From Bacteroidaceae bacterium (GTDB taxonomy: Bacteria > Bacteroidota > Bacteroidia > Bacteroidales > Bacteroidaceae): a stretch of 64,000 bases of DNA. This document shows positions 1 through 9,293 of this stretch, one piece after another; position 1 is the stretch's first letter, and every line of letters begins with the position of its first letter. The notes beneath the pieces were generated by a model. That model made no database searches. It saw only the letters and a list, made by a program, of their open reading frames with translations, and was not told where the DNA came from. The stretch is taken from positions 1-64,000 of the forward strand of contig JAIKYE010000090.1 in NCBI GenBank assembly GCA_024683455.1, in the 5' to 3' direction. The position numbers were made by a program, and so were the translations under genes.

Positions 1-2
1 AA

Positions 3-365
3 CACCCTGAGAATGACTATTGGGTGAGGTTCAACTGTCCAGAGTTCACCAGCCTGTGTCCCATTACAGGTCAGCCGGATTTTGCCGAGATACGCATCAA
101 CTATCTGCCCGACAAGAGGATGGTGGAGAGTAAGAGTTTGAAACTTTATCTTTTCAGCTTCCGCAATCATGGTGATTTCCATGAAGACTGCGTAAACAAG
201 ATTATGAAGGATCTGATTAAGCTTATGGATCCCAAATACATCGAGGTTACTGGTATCTTTACGCCAAGGGGTGGAATCAGCATTTATCCGTATGCCAACT
301 ACGGACGTCCAGGAACCAAGTATGCCGAGATGGCTGAGTTCAGGCTACTGCATCACGACCTTTAG
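3..365 (+). CDS. queF: NADPH-dependent 7-cyano-7-deazaguanine reductase QueF, C-terminal part (5' truncated by window edge)
   Basis: In-frame reading extends upstream of the ORF track start ([28 protein letters not shown]); TSLCPxTGQPDF motif and C-terminal [15 protein letters not shown] are typical of QueF. Confidence 0.93.
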   Translation, partial: HPENDYWVRFNCPEFTSLCPITGQPDFAEIRINYLPDKRMVESKSLKLYLFSFRNHGDFHEDCVNKIMKDLIKLMDPKYIEVTGIFTPRGGISIYPYANYGRPGTKYAEMAEFRLLHHDL

Positions 366-2122
366 TCGAACTCCAACTCCAATTCCTTTATCAGACTGGT
401 AAGGGAGGGGTTCATCTTCTCCAGTTCCTGAAGGTACTCTTGCTTGCTGTAACTGCGTTGAGCTGTCTCTTGTTCGGTTAGTCGGAAGGACATACTTAAT
501 TCATTGTTCTGCAAGCGTGGACGAAGGTATTTTTCCATGTCCGCCTTCAGCTCGTTCAACTCGTTGATAATCTGAGGACTATTGACGGTAATCTCGATAG
601 AAGACGGCCCCGTGATGTCTGGTTGTAGCATGCGCATGCGTTGTGCTATAGCCATTTGCTCACGTGGAAGCTGGTTTACATAAGCAAACCACTCTTCTTT
701 TAGTGATATATCTTCAAGGGGCTTGTTGACAGTTACCTTCTCTGTTTGAGTCTCTTGTACCTTAGCCTCCGTTTGGCTTTCGGTCGCCTTGTTTCCAAAA
801 TGCTTGAAGCTAACCTTACGAAGGATGACTTTCGGCTCTTTGATGTTGGGCTTGGATACCGTGGGAGCCTGTACTTGGGGCTTTGGCTGCTGAGGTTGAG
901 GCGTAACGGTTGCAACAGGTTTTGTTGTAACAACAGGAGCACTGGCTGCTGTCTGAGACTTTGCAGCCGGCTTAGTGAAAATGGGTTTTAGTATCTTGGC
1001 AGGGCGGCGCCCCGCGTCAGGCACATCTTCTTCTGTTAACTGAGATGCCTGAATGAGGCAGATCTCTACCTGCAAGCGTTTGTTCCTGCTGGTCCTGTAG
1101 GCTTGGTCGCAATCGTTGCAGAGTTTGATGGCCTGATAGAGAAACTTTGTCTTGCATTTTTTTGCCTGCTCCTGGTACTTGGCGCGCATCTTATCGCTCA
1201 TCTCCAGCAAAGGCAGCGTTACGTCATCCTGACTTACCAAAAGGTTGCGCAGATGGGTGGCAAGTCCATTGATGAAGTTGCCTCCGTCGAAGCCCTTGTT
1301 CAGAACGTCGTTTAACAGAAGGAGACTTGATTGTACATTGCCAGCCAGAAAGTAATCTACCAGTTGGAAGTAGTATTCCGTACTCAGCACATTCAGATTC
1401 TTAGCCACCTGTTCGTAGGTGATGTTGCCGCCAGTAAAGCTGACCATCTGGTCGAAGATGCTTAGGGCATCGCGCATACCACCGTCCGCCTTCTCTGCAA
1501 TAAGGCTCAAGGCCTCTGGTTCTGCGGTATATCCTTCTTTCTGAGCGACATACATCAAATGATCAACAGTCAGCTGTGTGGTCATTCGCTGGAAGTCATA
1601 AACCTGACAGCGGCTAAGAATTGTAGGAAGAATCTTATGCTTTTCTGTTGTGGCAAGAATAAAAATAACGTACGATGGCGGTTCCTCCAAGGTCTTCAGA
1701 AAGGCGTTGAAAGCTGAGGCGCTAAGCATGTGCACCTCATCAATGATAAAGACCTTATACTTGCCGATCTGTGGTGGAATCTGAACCTGCTTTGTCAGTT
1801 CGCGAATATCCTCAACGGAGTTGTTGCTGGCAGCATCCAGTTCGTGTATGTTCATAGAACGTTGCTGGTCGAAAGCCACACAACTTTCGCACTGGCCACA
1901 GGCATCACCACCGTCCTTGGGAGAAAGGCAGTTGATGGCTTTGGCAAAGATACGTGCACAAGTCGTCTTGCCGACACCCCTTGGCCCGCAGAATAGGTAG
2001 GCATGTGCCAACTTACCTGAGGCAATAGCATTCTTCAGTGTTGCGGTGAGTGCACGCTGACCCACCACAGCATCAAAATTCAGGGGTCTGTATTTTCGTG
2101 CAGATACAATGTATTCTTCCAT
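362..2122 (-). CDS. dnaX: DNA polymerase III subunit gamma/tau
   Basis: [32 protein letters not shown], zinc-binding CGQCESC and [16 protein letters not shown] motifs; likely start at [13 protein letters not shown]. Confidence 0.95.
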   Translation of the reverse strand: MEEYIVSARKYRPLNFDAVVGQRALTATLKNAIASGKLAHAYLFCGPRGVGKTTCARIFAKAINCLSPKDGGDACGQCESCVAFDQQRSMNIHELDAASNNSVEDIRELTKQVQIPPQIGKYKVFIIDEVHMLSASAFNAFLKTLEEPPSYVIFILATTEKHKILPTILSRCQVYDFQRMTTQLTVDHLMYVAQKEGYTAEPEALSLIAEKADGGMRDALSIFDQMVSFTGGNITYEQVAKNLNVLSTEYYFQLVDYFLAGNVQSSLLLLNDVLNKGFDGGNFINGLATHLRNLLVSQDDVTLPLLEMSDKMRAKYQEQAKKCKTKFLYQAIKLCNDCDQAYRTSRNKRLQVEICLIQASQLTEEDVPDAGRRPAKILKPIFTKPAAKSQTAASAPVVTTKPVATVTPQPQQPKPQVQAPTVSKPNIKEPKVILRKVSFKHFGNKATESQTEAKVQETQTEKVTVNKPLEDISLKEEWFAYVNQLPREQMAIAQRMRMLQPDITGPSSIEITVNSPQIINELNELKADMEKYLRPRLQNNELSMSFRLTEQETAQRSYSKQEYLQELEKMNPSLTSLIKELELEFD

Positions 2123-2221
2123 TCTGTCTATAGTTTTGTGCAAAAATATGAAAAAAATGTGGCTTCTTATTATAAGTGACCATATTTTTTTCTACCTTTG
2201 CTTAAAATTTGCGCCAAGACT

Positions 2222-2563
2222 ATGAGCCGATTAAATTTCGTCTTTCTATTTATACGCCGTCATAAGTATATGGTGGTTATCTTTTTTATAATCCTCATTG
2301 TGGGGTTTATTGATGATAACAGCTTTATGCATAGGTTTGCCCGTCGCAGTAAGATGGGGCAGTTGAGAAGTGAAATAGAAGCTTACAAAGCTCAGTATGA
2401 GACGGCTGACCGTCAGTTGCGCGAGATGGAGGAAAACCCTAAGAGTGTAGAGAAAATGGCACGCGAGAGATATTTTATGAAACGTCCTGGGGAGGATGTT
2501 TTTGTGATAAGGGATGCCGAGGATGATGCTTCGGATGAGTTGACAACGGATTCTGCTATTTGA
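2222..2563 (+). CDS. FtsB/DivIC-like septum formation initiator family protein
   Basis: Short protein with N-terminal TM, coiled coil and MAREKYFMKRPGEDVFVI-like motif; start at MSRLNFVFLF. Confidence 0.8.
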   Translation: MSRLNFVFLFIRRHKYMVVIFFIILIVGFIDDNSFMHRFARRSKMGQLRSEIEAYKAQYETADRQLREMEENPKSVEKMARERYFMKRPGEDVFVIRDAEDDASDELTTDSAI

Positions 2564-2571
2564 TAAGGTTT

Positions 2572-2949
2572 ATGATACGTGAACTTACTTTCCTGGAGAA
2601 TCTGCTTTTTCGTATAGGAGCTATTCTGATGCTCGTTGGTGTTGCTCTTCACATTTTCAATGCAGCGCTTTCATTATATATTTATGCTATTGGTGCCATG
2701 TTTTTCTGCTTGATGCAGTTGCGTGCAGTATATGATGGAAATGACCTGAATGTCATTCGGTTGCGTCGTCAGCAACTGTTTGCCTGTCTGATGTTCTTGG
2801 GTACAGCTGTCTGTATGAGTATGCAGGTTTATCAGTATGGATTTGCTCGCAGAAATGAGTGGGTTGTGGCTTTGGCAATAGGCTGTGTGCTGGAATTATA
2901 TACCGCATGGCGTATTCCCAATGCATTACAAAAGGCAAAAAAGTCTTAA
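2572..2949 (+). CDS. small multi-TM membrane protein, unknown function
   Basis: Intact ORF directly after the divIC-like gene, several hydrophobic segments. Confidence 0.6.
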   Translation: MIRELTFLENLLFRIGAILMLVGVALHIFNAALSLYIYAIGAMFFCLMQLRAVYDGNDLNVIRLRRQQLFACLMFLGTAVCMSMQVYQYGFARRNEWVVALAIGCVLELYTAWRIPNALQKAKKS

Positions 2950-3019
2950 TTAGTTCTAAAAGTTAGCCTATGTACCTTCTTTTTCCCTATCTTTGTATTA
3001 CCGAATGTTAAGGTGTGAT

Positions 3020-3718
3020 ATGAAGAAGTTTTTTATCTCTTTAATCTTAGGGGCTGTTACGTTTGCCTCATGCTCAGATCAATATCTTGTTTCTGGGTCA
3101 TCCGATGTAGAAGGATTGGAGGGCAGAATGCTATATCTCAGAGTTTTCAAGGAAAATAACATGTGTGCCATAGATTCCTCCAGAGTGATTCATGGTAGGT
3201 TCAAATTCCGCGGAGTTATGGATTCTGTGATGATGGCAAATGTCTTTCTTGATGATAATAGCGTTATGCCTGTAGTGTTGGAGAATGGTGATGTCAGTGT
3301 ACGTATTGACGAGAGTATTCAAAGTGCAACAGGTACCCCGCTGAATGACAGCCTTTCCAGTTTCATACAAAAGAAGTCTCAGATAGATGCCCGTATAGCA
3401 GAATTGCCACATCTGGAGTCGCAGATGATAATGAACGGCATAGATCACGACCAGATTCTCCTGAAGTTGGGGCAGCAGGCTCGTGATTTGGAAATGGAGA
3501 ATGATAAGTTGATAACTCGTTTCATCCGTTCCAATTATAATAATGTGTTAGGTCCGGGTGTCTTTATGATAATGACCAGCGGTTTCCAATATCCTATCTT
3601 GAATCCACAAATTGAGGAAATTATCTCGCAGGCTCCTCCATACTTTATGAATCACCCCTACGTGAAGGAGTACATAAAGGCGGCAGAGAGTAATATGGAA
3701 AAGTTGCGTCAGTATTAA
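3020..3718 (+). CDS. DUF4369-type lipoprotein
   Basis: Signal peptide with lipobox (FASCSD), DUF4369-like N-terminal beta domain (GLEGRMLYLRVFKENNMCAIDSSRVIHGRFKFRG). Confidence 0.7.
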   Translation: MKKFFISLILGAVTFASCSDQYLVSGSSDVEGLEGRMLYLRVFKENNMCAIDSSRVIHGRFKFRGVMDSVMMANVFLDDNSVMPVVLENGDVSVRIDESIQSATGTPLNDSLSSFIQKKSQIDARIAELPHLESQMIMNGIDHDQILLKLGQQARDLEMENDKLITRFIRSNYNNVLGPGVFMIMTSGFQYPILNPQIEEIISQAPPYFMNHPYVKEYIKAAESNMEKLRQY

Positions 3719-3728
3719 TTATCCCTGT

Positions 3729-4484
3729 ATGAAATATCTGTATTGGTTTTACCAGTTGTTTATTGCTGCTCCCATTCTCTTGACAGCAACTATTCTTTGT
3801 GCAGTAACCGTAATATTATTAGGTCCCATCTGGCCTGCATGGATTGGGTACTATCCTCCTATGGTCTGGAGCCGGTTGATGTGTTGGGTATGCTTGCTTC
3901 CTGTTAAGGTAGAGGGAAGGGAACATCTGGAAAAACACCAGTCTTATATTTTTGTGAGCAATCATCAGGGGGCTTTTGATATTTTTCTGGTTTATGGCTT
4001 TTTGGGCAGGAATTTCAGATGGATGATGAAAAAATCCTTGCGTAAAATCCCCTTGGTAGGTAAGGCCTGTGAGAGAGCAGGGCACGTGATGGTGGATAAG
4101 AGCGGCCCAAAGGCTATTAATGCGACTTGTGAACAAGGAAGAAAGGTGTTGCGCGGCGGCATCAGCCTGGTGGTTTTCCCTGAGGGAGCACGTACGTTTA
4201 CCGGTCATATGGGTAAGTTTCGCAGAGGGGCGTTCCAAATGGCTCATCAGTTGCAGCTGCCTGTAGTTCCTGTCACCATTGACGGCTCTTTTGATGTCTT
4301 GTCTCGGCAGAAAGGATTTAGCTTTGTCACATGGCATCCCTTACGACTCGTCATTCATGAACCTATCCTTCCGAAACCACAAGATGAGGATGAAATAAAG
4401 GATGTTTTGGAAGAGAGTTATCAGGCAGTCATGTCGGCATTGCCGAAGAAGTATCAAGGCTTTGTAGAGAATCCTGATCAATGA
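3729..4484 (+). CDS. plsC: 1-acyl-sn-glycerol-3-phosphate acyltransferase
   Basis: SNHQGAFDIF (HX4D) and FPEGART motifs. Confidence 0.92.
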   Translation: MKYLYWFYQLFIAAPILLTATILCAVTVILLGPIWPAWIGYYPPMVWSRLMCWVCLLPVKVEGREHLEKHQSYIFVSNHQGAFDIFLVYGFLGRNFRWMMKKSLRKIPLVGKACERAGHVMVDKSGPKAINATCEQGRKVLRGGISLVVFPEGARTFTGHMGKFRRGAFQMAHQLQLPVVPVTIDGSFDVLSRQKGFSFVTWHPLRLVIHEPILPKPQDEDEIKDVLEESYQAVMSALPKKYQGFVENPDQ

Positions 4485-5350
4485 TATATACCCATCGATA
4501 TACTATTCACGAAGCAGCCAGTTATGTAAACTGGCTTTATTTCTTTCACGCATGGGGGTTTCCTGCCCGTTATAGCAGTATAGCTAAGGTGCACGGATGT
4601 GTGGCATGCAGACAGAACTGGCTGCAGGCCTTTCCTGAAGATGAGAGGGGGCGGGCAGAACAGGCTATGAAGCTCTTTGATGAGGCACAGCAACTTCTGC
4701 GTAAATGGGATGAGGCTGGTTATTGCACAACTTTTTGTGTTGGGCTTTTTGATGCTAATTCAGATGGTGAAGATATTGTCCTTCTCGAATCTGGACAGCG
4801 GATTCCTTTCCTTCGCCAGCAAAATGCCGATGAAGGGAAACCTTGTTTTTGCTTAGCCGATTTTGTGCGTCCACGGTCTTCTGGCATCCCTGACAAGATA
4901 GGCGTCTTTGCCAGTACCGTCCCCAATACTATTCCAATCAAGGGGCTTGAAGAGAGTCTGGTTGCCGACCGTCTGGCTGAAGCAACTGCTGAACTGGGTC
5001 ATTTGCAGACAAGGCGCGAATGGTGGGGATATGCTCCTGACGAGCATCTGACTATAGAAGAACTCTTTTCTGAGCAGTATCAGGGTAAGCGTCCTGCCGT
5101 AGGCTATCCTTCATTGCCCGACCAAAGCATTTGTTTCTTGCTTTCTGATTTGTTGGATTTCCCTTCTCTGGGCATAGAGTTGACAGAGAATGGTGCTATG
5201 ATTCCTCATGCCAGTACCTGTGGTTTTATGTTCTCACATCCTGCAACTTGTCATTTTTCTGTTGGCAAGGTGGGGGATGATCAACTTCAGGATTACGCTA
5301 AGCGCAGAGGGGTTAAGGAAGACTTTCTTAGGAAGTTCCTTAAAGCTTAA
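4481..5350 (+). CDS. stand-alone vitamin B12-dependent methionine synthase activation (reactivation) domain protein
   Basis: Colinear with the MetH C-terminal activation domain: YVNWLYFFHAWG, FLRQQ...CLADFV, LADRLAEA, WWGYAPDEHLTIEELFSEQYQGKRPAVGYPSLPDQS, GFMFSHPATCHFSVGKVGDDQLQDYAKRRG; no folate/Hcy/cobalamin domains. Confidence 0.82.
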   Translation: MIYTHRYTIHEAASYVNWLYFFHAWGFPARYSSIAKVHGCVACRQNWLQAFPEDERGRAEQAMKLFDEAQQLLRKWDEAGYCTTFCVGLFDANSDGEDIVLLESGQRIPFLRQQNADEGKPCFCLADFVRPRSSGIPDKIGVFASTVPNTIPIKGLEESLVADRLAEATAELGHLQTRREWWGYAPDEHLTIEELFSEQYQGKRPAVGYPSLPDQSICFLLSDLLDFPSLGIELTENGAMIPHASTCGFMFSHPATCHFSVGKVGDDQLQDYAKRRGVKEDFLRKFLKA

Positions 5351-6660
5351 TTGAATTTGGCTGCTTGCCCTAAGACTGCGGTGTTTACCTGCTTCCCGTC
5401 CCAAACAAGTTGACCGTTTACGTAAGTGCTTTCAATGTTCCAATTGAAACTTCTGCCTTCCAACGGACTCCATCCGCAACGGCTTTGTATAATCTCCTTC
5501 TTTACCTGCCAAGGGCTATTGGGCCGAAGCAAAACCAAGTCGGCATGATAACCCTCACGTATGAAGCCGCGTTTCTCTATTCCAAAAAGACGGGCGGGAT
5601 TATGGCACATAAGTTCTACCATACGCTGGATGGTAAGAACACCTTCGTCCACAAGGCTCAACATAGCCGGAAGGCTGAACTGAACCATTGGCATTCCGCT
5701 CATGGCTTTGCAGCATTCGCCTTCTTTTTCGCTAAGCAGATGAGGCGCGTGGTCTGTTCCTACAACAGAGATTCTTCTATCTGTAAGTGCCTGACGGAGT
5801 GCCTGTCTGTCTGCAGAGCTCTTGATGGCAGGATTACATTTGATGCGTGTGCCAAGGGTTGCGTAATCCTGATCTGAGAAGAGGAGGTGAGCTACGCAAG
5901 CTTCGGCTGTTATCTGTTTGTCGTTGGGGGAGAAAAGGTTCAGTTCCTTGGCTGTAGTCAAATGGGCTACATGCAGTCGTGCGCCCGTTTCTTTGGCAAG
6001 CTTGACTGCTAATTCCGTACTTAGGTAACAGGCCTCCGCATCGCGAATCTCTGGATGGTGGATTACGTCAGGATCTTCGCCGTATAATGATTTAGCCTCT
6101 GCCATTCGCTGATTGATGCGATTGGTATCCTCGCAATGTGTCATCAGCAGGGTGGGGCAATGGCGGAAGATGTTCCTGAGCGCTTCCTCTTTATCTACCA
6201 ACATGTTGCCTGTGCTGCTACCCATGAAGAGCTTGACACCAGGAACACTGTGAATATCCACGTTGCGGATTTCCTGTAGATTGTCGTTTGTGGCGCCTAA
6301 AAAGAAACCATAGTTGACGTGGCACTTTTGGGCAGCCATCTTATAGCGTTCTTTTAAGAGAGAAAGGGTGGTGGTTTGTGGAGAGACGTTAGGCATATCC
6401 AGTACGGTGGTAACGCCTCCGGCTGCTGCCGCGCGAGTTTCTGTATCCATGTCGGCCTTGTGCGTAAGGCCCGGATCGCGCATATGTACGTGATCGTCTA
6501 TAACACCAGGAAGCAGGAAAGTTTTTTCCCTAAAATCCTTTTGGCTTAAAGGTTGCTCGGATTTAGTTATTTTGGAGATTATGCCATCTTCAACAACAAC
6601 AGAACCAAGGAAAATCTCTCCTTCGTTGACAACTACAACATCCTTAATCTCGAAATTCAT
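5347..6660 (-). CDS. pyrC: dihydroorotase
   Basis: LPGVIDDHVHMRDPGLTHKADMDTETRAAAAGGVTTVLDMPN and VVGTDHAPHLLSEK motifs. Confidence 0.93.
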   Translation of the reverse strand: MNFEIKDVVVVNEGEIFLGSVVVEDGIISKITKSEQPLSQKDFREKTFLLPGVIDDHVHMRDPGLTHKADMDTETRAAAAGGVTTVLDMPNVSPQTTTLSLLKERYKMAAQKCHVNYGFFLGATNDNLQEIRNVDIHSVPGVKLFMGSSTGNMLVDKEEALRNIFRHCPTLLMTHCEDTNRINQRMAEAKSLYGEDPDVIHHPEIRDAEACYLSTELAVKLAKETGARLHVAHLTTAKELNLFSPNDKQITAEACVAHLLFSDQDYATLGTRIKCNPAIKSSADRQALRQALTDRRISVVGTDHAPHLLSEKEGECCKAMSGMPMVQFSLPAMLSLVDEGVLTIQRMVELMCHNPARLFGIEKRGFIREGYHADLVLLRPNSPWQVKKEIIQSRCGWSPLEGRSFNWNIESTYVNGQLVWDGKQVNTAVLGQAAKFN

Positions 6661-7404
6661 TTAAGCCTTTTTTCTGACTTTTCCTAATCTTAATTTGATG
6701 ACGCCAAAGAGAGCTTCGCCAAAAATGCCGCCGCTCATCTTGCTGGTTCCTAATTCGCGATTCACAAAAATGACAGGAACCTCTTTAACCTTGAATCCTA
6801 GTTGGACTGCCGTGTACTTCATCTCAATCTGGAAGGCATAGCCCTTGAAGCGGATATGCTCAAGATCGATGGCTTCCAGCACTTGGCGCTTATAGCAAAC
6901 AAAGCCGGCAGTAGTGTCTCGGAGGGATATTCCTAATACGGTACGTACGTAGGCTGAAGCATAATAACTCATCAATACACGACCTATAGGCCAGTTGACA
7001 ACGTTCACCCCAGTAACATATCGGCTACCCACGGAAACGTCATATCCGTCATCGTGGCATGCTGCATAGAGGCGGGGTAGGTCGGCAGGATTGTGACTGA
7101 AGTCAGCATCCATTTCTATGACGTAATCGTATTTTTCCTCTATAGCCCATTGGAAACCTCTGATATATGCCGTTCCAAGTCCCAATTTCCCACTTCTTTC
7201 AATAATAAACAGGCGGTCTTGGAATTCTGAGTTCATCAGGTCTTTGACAATCTGAGCTGTCCCGTCTGGACTTCCATCGTCTATGATAAGTACATCAAAT
7301 CCTTTCTCAAGACTAGTGACAGCCCTGATGATGGCTTCTATGTTCTCCTTTTCGTTGTATGTAGGAATAATGACTACTGCGTCATTCTTGTGCTTTGTTT
7401 CCAT
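6661..7404 (-). CDS. polyprenol monophosphomannose synthase-like GT2 glycosyltransferase
   Basis: VIIPTYNEKENIEAII, IDDGSPDGTAQIV, EMDADFSHNPADLP, GSRYVTGVNVVNWPIGRVLMSYYAS. Confidence 0.9.
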   Translation of the reverse strand: METKHKNDAVVIIPTYNEKENIEAIIRAVTSLEKGFDVLIIDDGSPDGTAQIVKDLMNSEFQDRLFIIERSGKLGLGTAYIRGFQWAIEEKYDYVIEMDADFSHNPADLPRLYAACHDDGYDVSVGSRYVTGVNVVNWPIGRVLMSYYASAYVRTVLGISLRDTTAGFVCYKRQVLEAIDLEHIRFKGYAFQIEMKYTAVQLGFKVKEVPVIFVNRELGTSKMSGGIFGEALFGVIKLRLGKVRKKA

Positions 7405-7577
7405 ATTTTATCAATAAAGTCAATGTTTGTATTTGGCAAAGATACGATTTTTTGTAATGCTAAGCCACTATTATGGGGAAAAAGTTATGGATTAATGGAA
7501 AAAATATGATTATTTTAACAATGATTAGATTATTCTTTGTAACTTTGCCGTTGCAAATAAATGAAGGTAGGCCGCAT

Positions 7578-9203
7578 ATGCAGCAACAAAAAGTTATAAT
7601 TTTAGATTTTGGTTCACAGACTACCCAACTTATAGCGAGAAGATTGCGTGAATTGGATACTTTCTGTGAAATTCTCCCTTACAATAAGTTTCCAGTTGGT
7701 GACTCCGATGTCATAGGTGTTATTTTGGCAGGAAGTCCCTTCAGTGTTTATGATCCAGAGGCCTTTAAGGTGGACTTGAGCCAGTTCATAGGCAAACTCC
7801 CAGTTCTGGGAATCTGCTATGGAGCTCAGTACATTGCTTATAATAACGGAGGTAATGTAGAGCCGGCAGGTAGCCGTGAGTATGGTCGTCAGAACTTGAC
7901 AACTATCGATAAGGACTGTCCTTTGTTCAAGGGATTTGACGACAATAGTCAGGTGTGGATGTCACATGGCGATACCATTACTGCTATTCCTGAAGGAGCG
8001 CAAGTTGCAGCAAGCACTCAGCAAGTTCAGAATGCAGCTTATTATATTCCATCGTTTAAGGGTGGAAAGCCTGTTTTCGGTGTTCAGTTCCATCCAGAGG
8101 TATTCCATAGTGTTCAGGGTCCTCTCTTGCTGAAGAATTTTGTTGTTGATATTTGCGGTGGCAGACAAGATTGGTCTGCAGCTAACTACATAGAAACAAC
8201 AGTACGTGAGTTGCGTGAGCAGATAGGAACAGACAGAGTAATCCTTGGTCTTTCCGGTGGTGTTGACAGTAGCGTATGTGCTGTATTGTTGAACAGAGCT
8301 ATCGGTAGCCAGTTGACATGTATCTTTGTAGATCATGGCATGCTTCGTAAGAATGAGTTCACAGATGTGATGCGTGATTACGAGTGCTTAGGTCTGAATG
8401 TTATAGGTGTTGATGCCAGCGAGAAGTTCTTGTCAGACCTTGATGGTGTTACTGAGCCCGAGAAGAAACGTAAAATCATCGGTCGTGACTTTATAGAAGT
8501 CTTCAACGAGCAGGCAAGGAAGATTACTGATGCCAAATGGCTGGCTCAGGGAACAATCTATCCTGATCGTATTGAGAGTCTTAACATAACAGGTAAGGTT
8601 ATAAAGAGCCACCATAATGTAGGTGGTCTGCCAGAAGAGATGCATCTTTCTCTCTGCGAGCCTCTGAAGTGGTTGTTCAAAGATGAGGTACGTAGAGTAG
8701 GACGTGAGTTGGGAATGCCTGAGCACCTTATCACACGTCATCCTTTCCCTGGGCCTGGATTGGCTGTCCGTATTCTTGGTGCGATAACCCGCGAGAAGGT
8801 TCGTATCCTGCAGGATGCGGATGATATCTATATCCGTGGTCTTCGTGAGTACAAGGTGAAACTGAGTGGTGAGGAAGCACGGAGAGTTTTAGCAGCAGGT
8901 GTACCTGCCAATATGGAGAATGGCGAGATAGAGGTTAGTCTGTATGATCAGATATGGCAGGCTGGAACAATATTGCTTTCTGAGGTTAGAAGCGTAGGTG
9001 TTATGGGTGATGAACGTACATACGAGAATCCTGTTGCCTTGCGTGCGGTGACCAGTACAGATGCCATGACAGCTGACTGGGCACATTTGCCTTATGACTT
9101 TATGGCAAAGGTGAGCACAGAGATAATAAATAAGGTGAAGGGTGTGAACAGAGTGTGCTACGATATCTCTTCAAAACCGCCTTCGACGATAGAGTGGGAG
9201 TAA
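7578..9203 (+). CDS. guaA: GMP synthase (glutamine-hydrolysing)
   Basis: [61 protein letters not shown]; start at [11 protein letters not shown] downstream of a TAACTTTG promoter. Confidence 0.96.
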   Translation: MQQQKVIILDFGSQTTQLIARRLRELDTFCEILPYNKFPVGDSDVIGVILAGSPFSVYDPEAFKVDLSQFIGKLPVLGICYGAQYIAYNNGGNVEPAGSREYGRQNLTTIDKDCPLFKGFDDNSQVWMSHGDTITAIPEGAQVAASTQQVQNAAYYIPSFKGGKPVFGVQFHPEVFHSVQGPLLLKNFVVDICGGRQDWSAANYIETTVRELREQIGTDRVILGLSGGVDSSVCAVLLNRAIGSQLTCIFVDHGMLRKNEFTDVMRDYECLGLNVIGVDASEKFLSDLDGVTEPEKKRKIIGRDFIEVFNEQARKITDAKWLAQGTIYPDRIESLNITGKVIKSHHNVGGLPEEMHLSLCEPLKWLFKDEVRRVGRELGMPEHLITRHPFPGPGLAVRILGAITREKVRILQDADDIYIRGLREYKVKLSGEEARRVLAAGVPANMENGEIEVSLYDQIWQAGTILLSEVRSVGVMGDERTYENPVALRAVTSTDAMTADWAHLPYDFMAKVSTEIINKVKGVNRVCYDISSKPPSTIEWE

Positions 9204-9293
9204 TACGAGATTATTCCATCTTCTCCGTTTTTTTTGAGGGACGGGGTGTGTAGCATACTATAAATCAGTACCATAGAATTAAAGTTCGTCAAG

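Noticed and set aside
362-2122. Possible programmed frameshift in dnaX
   Set aside because: I saw no obvious A-AAA-AAG-type slippery site with a downstream structure in the expected region
3819-4337. 172-aa minus-strand ORF opposite plsC
   Set aside because: Shadow ORF; plsC motifs are intact on the plus strand
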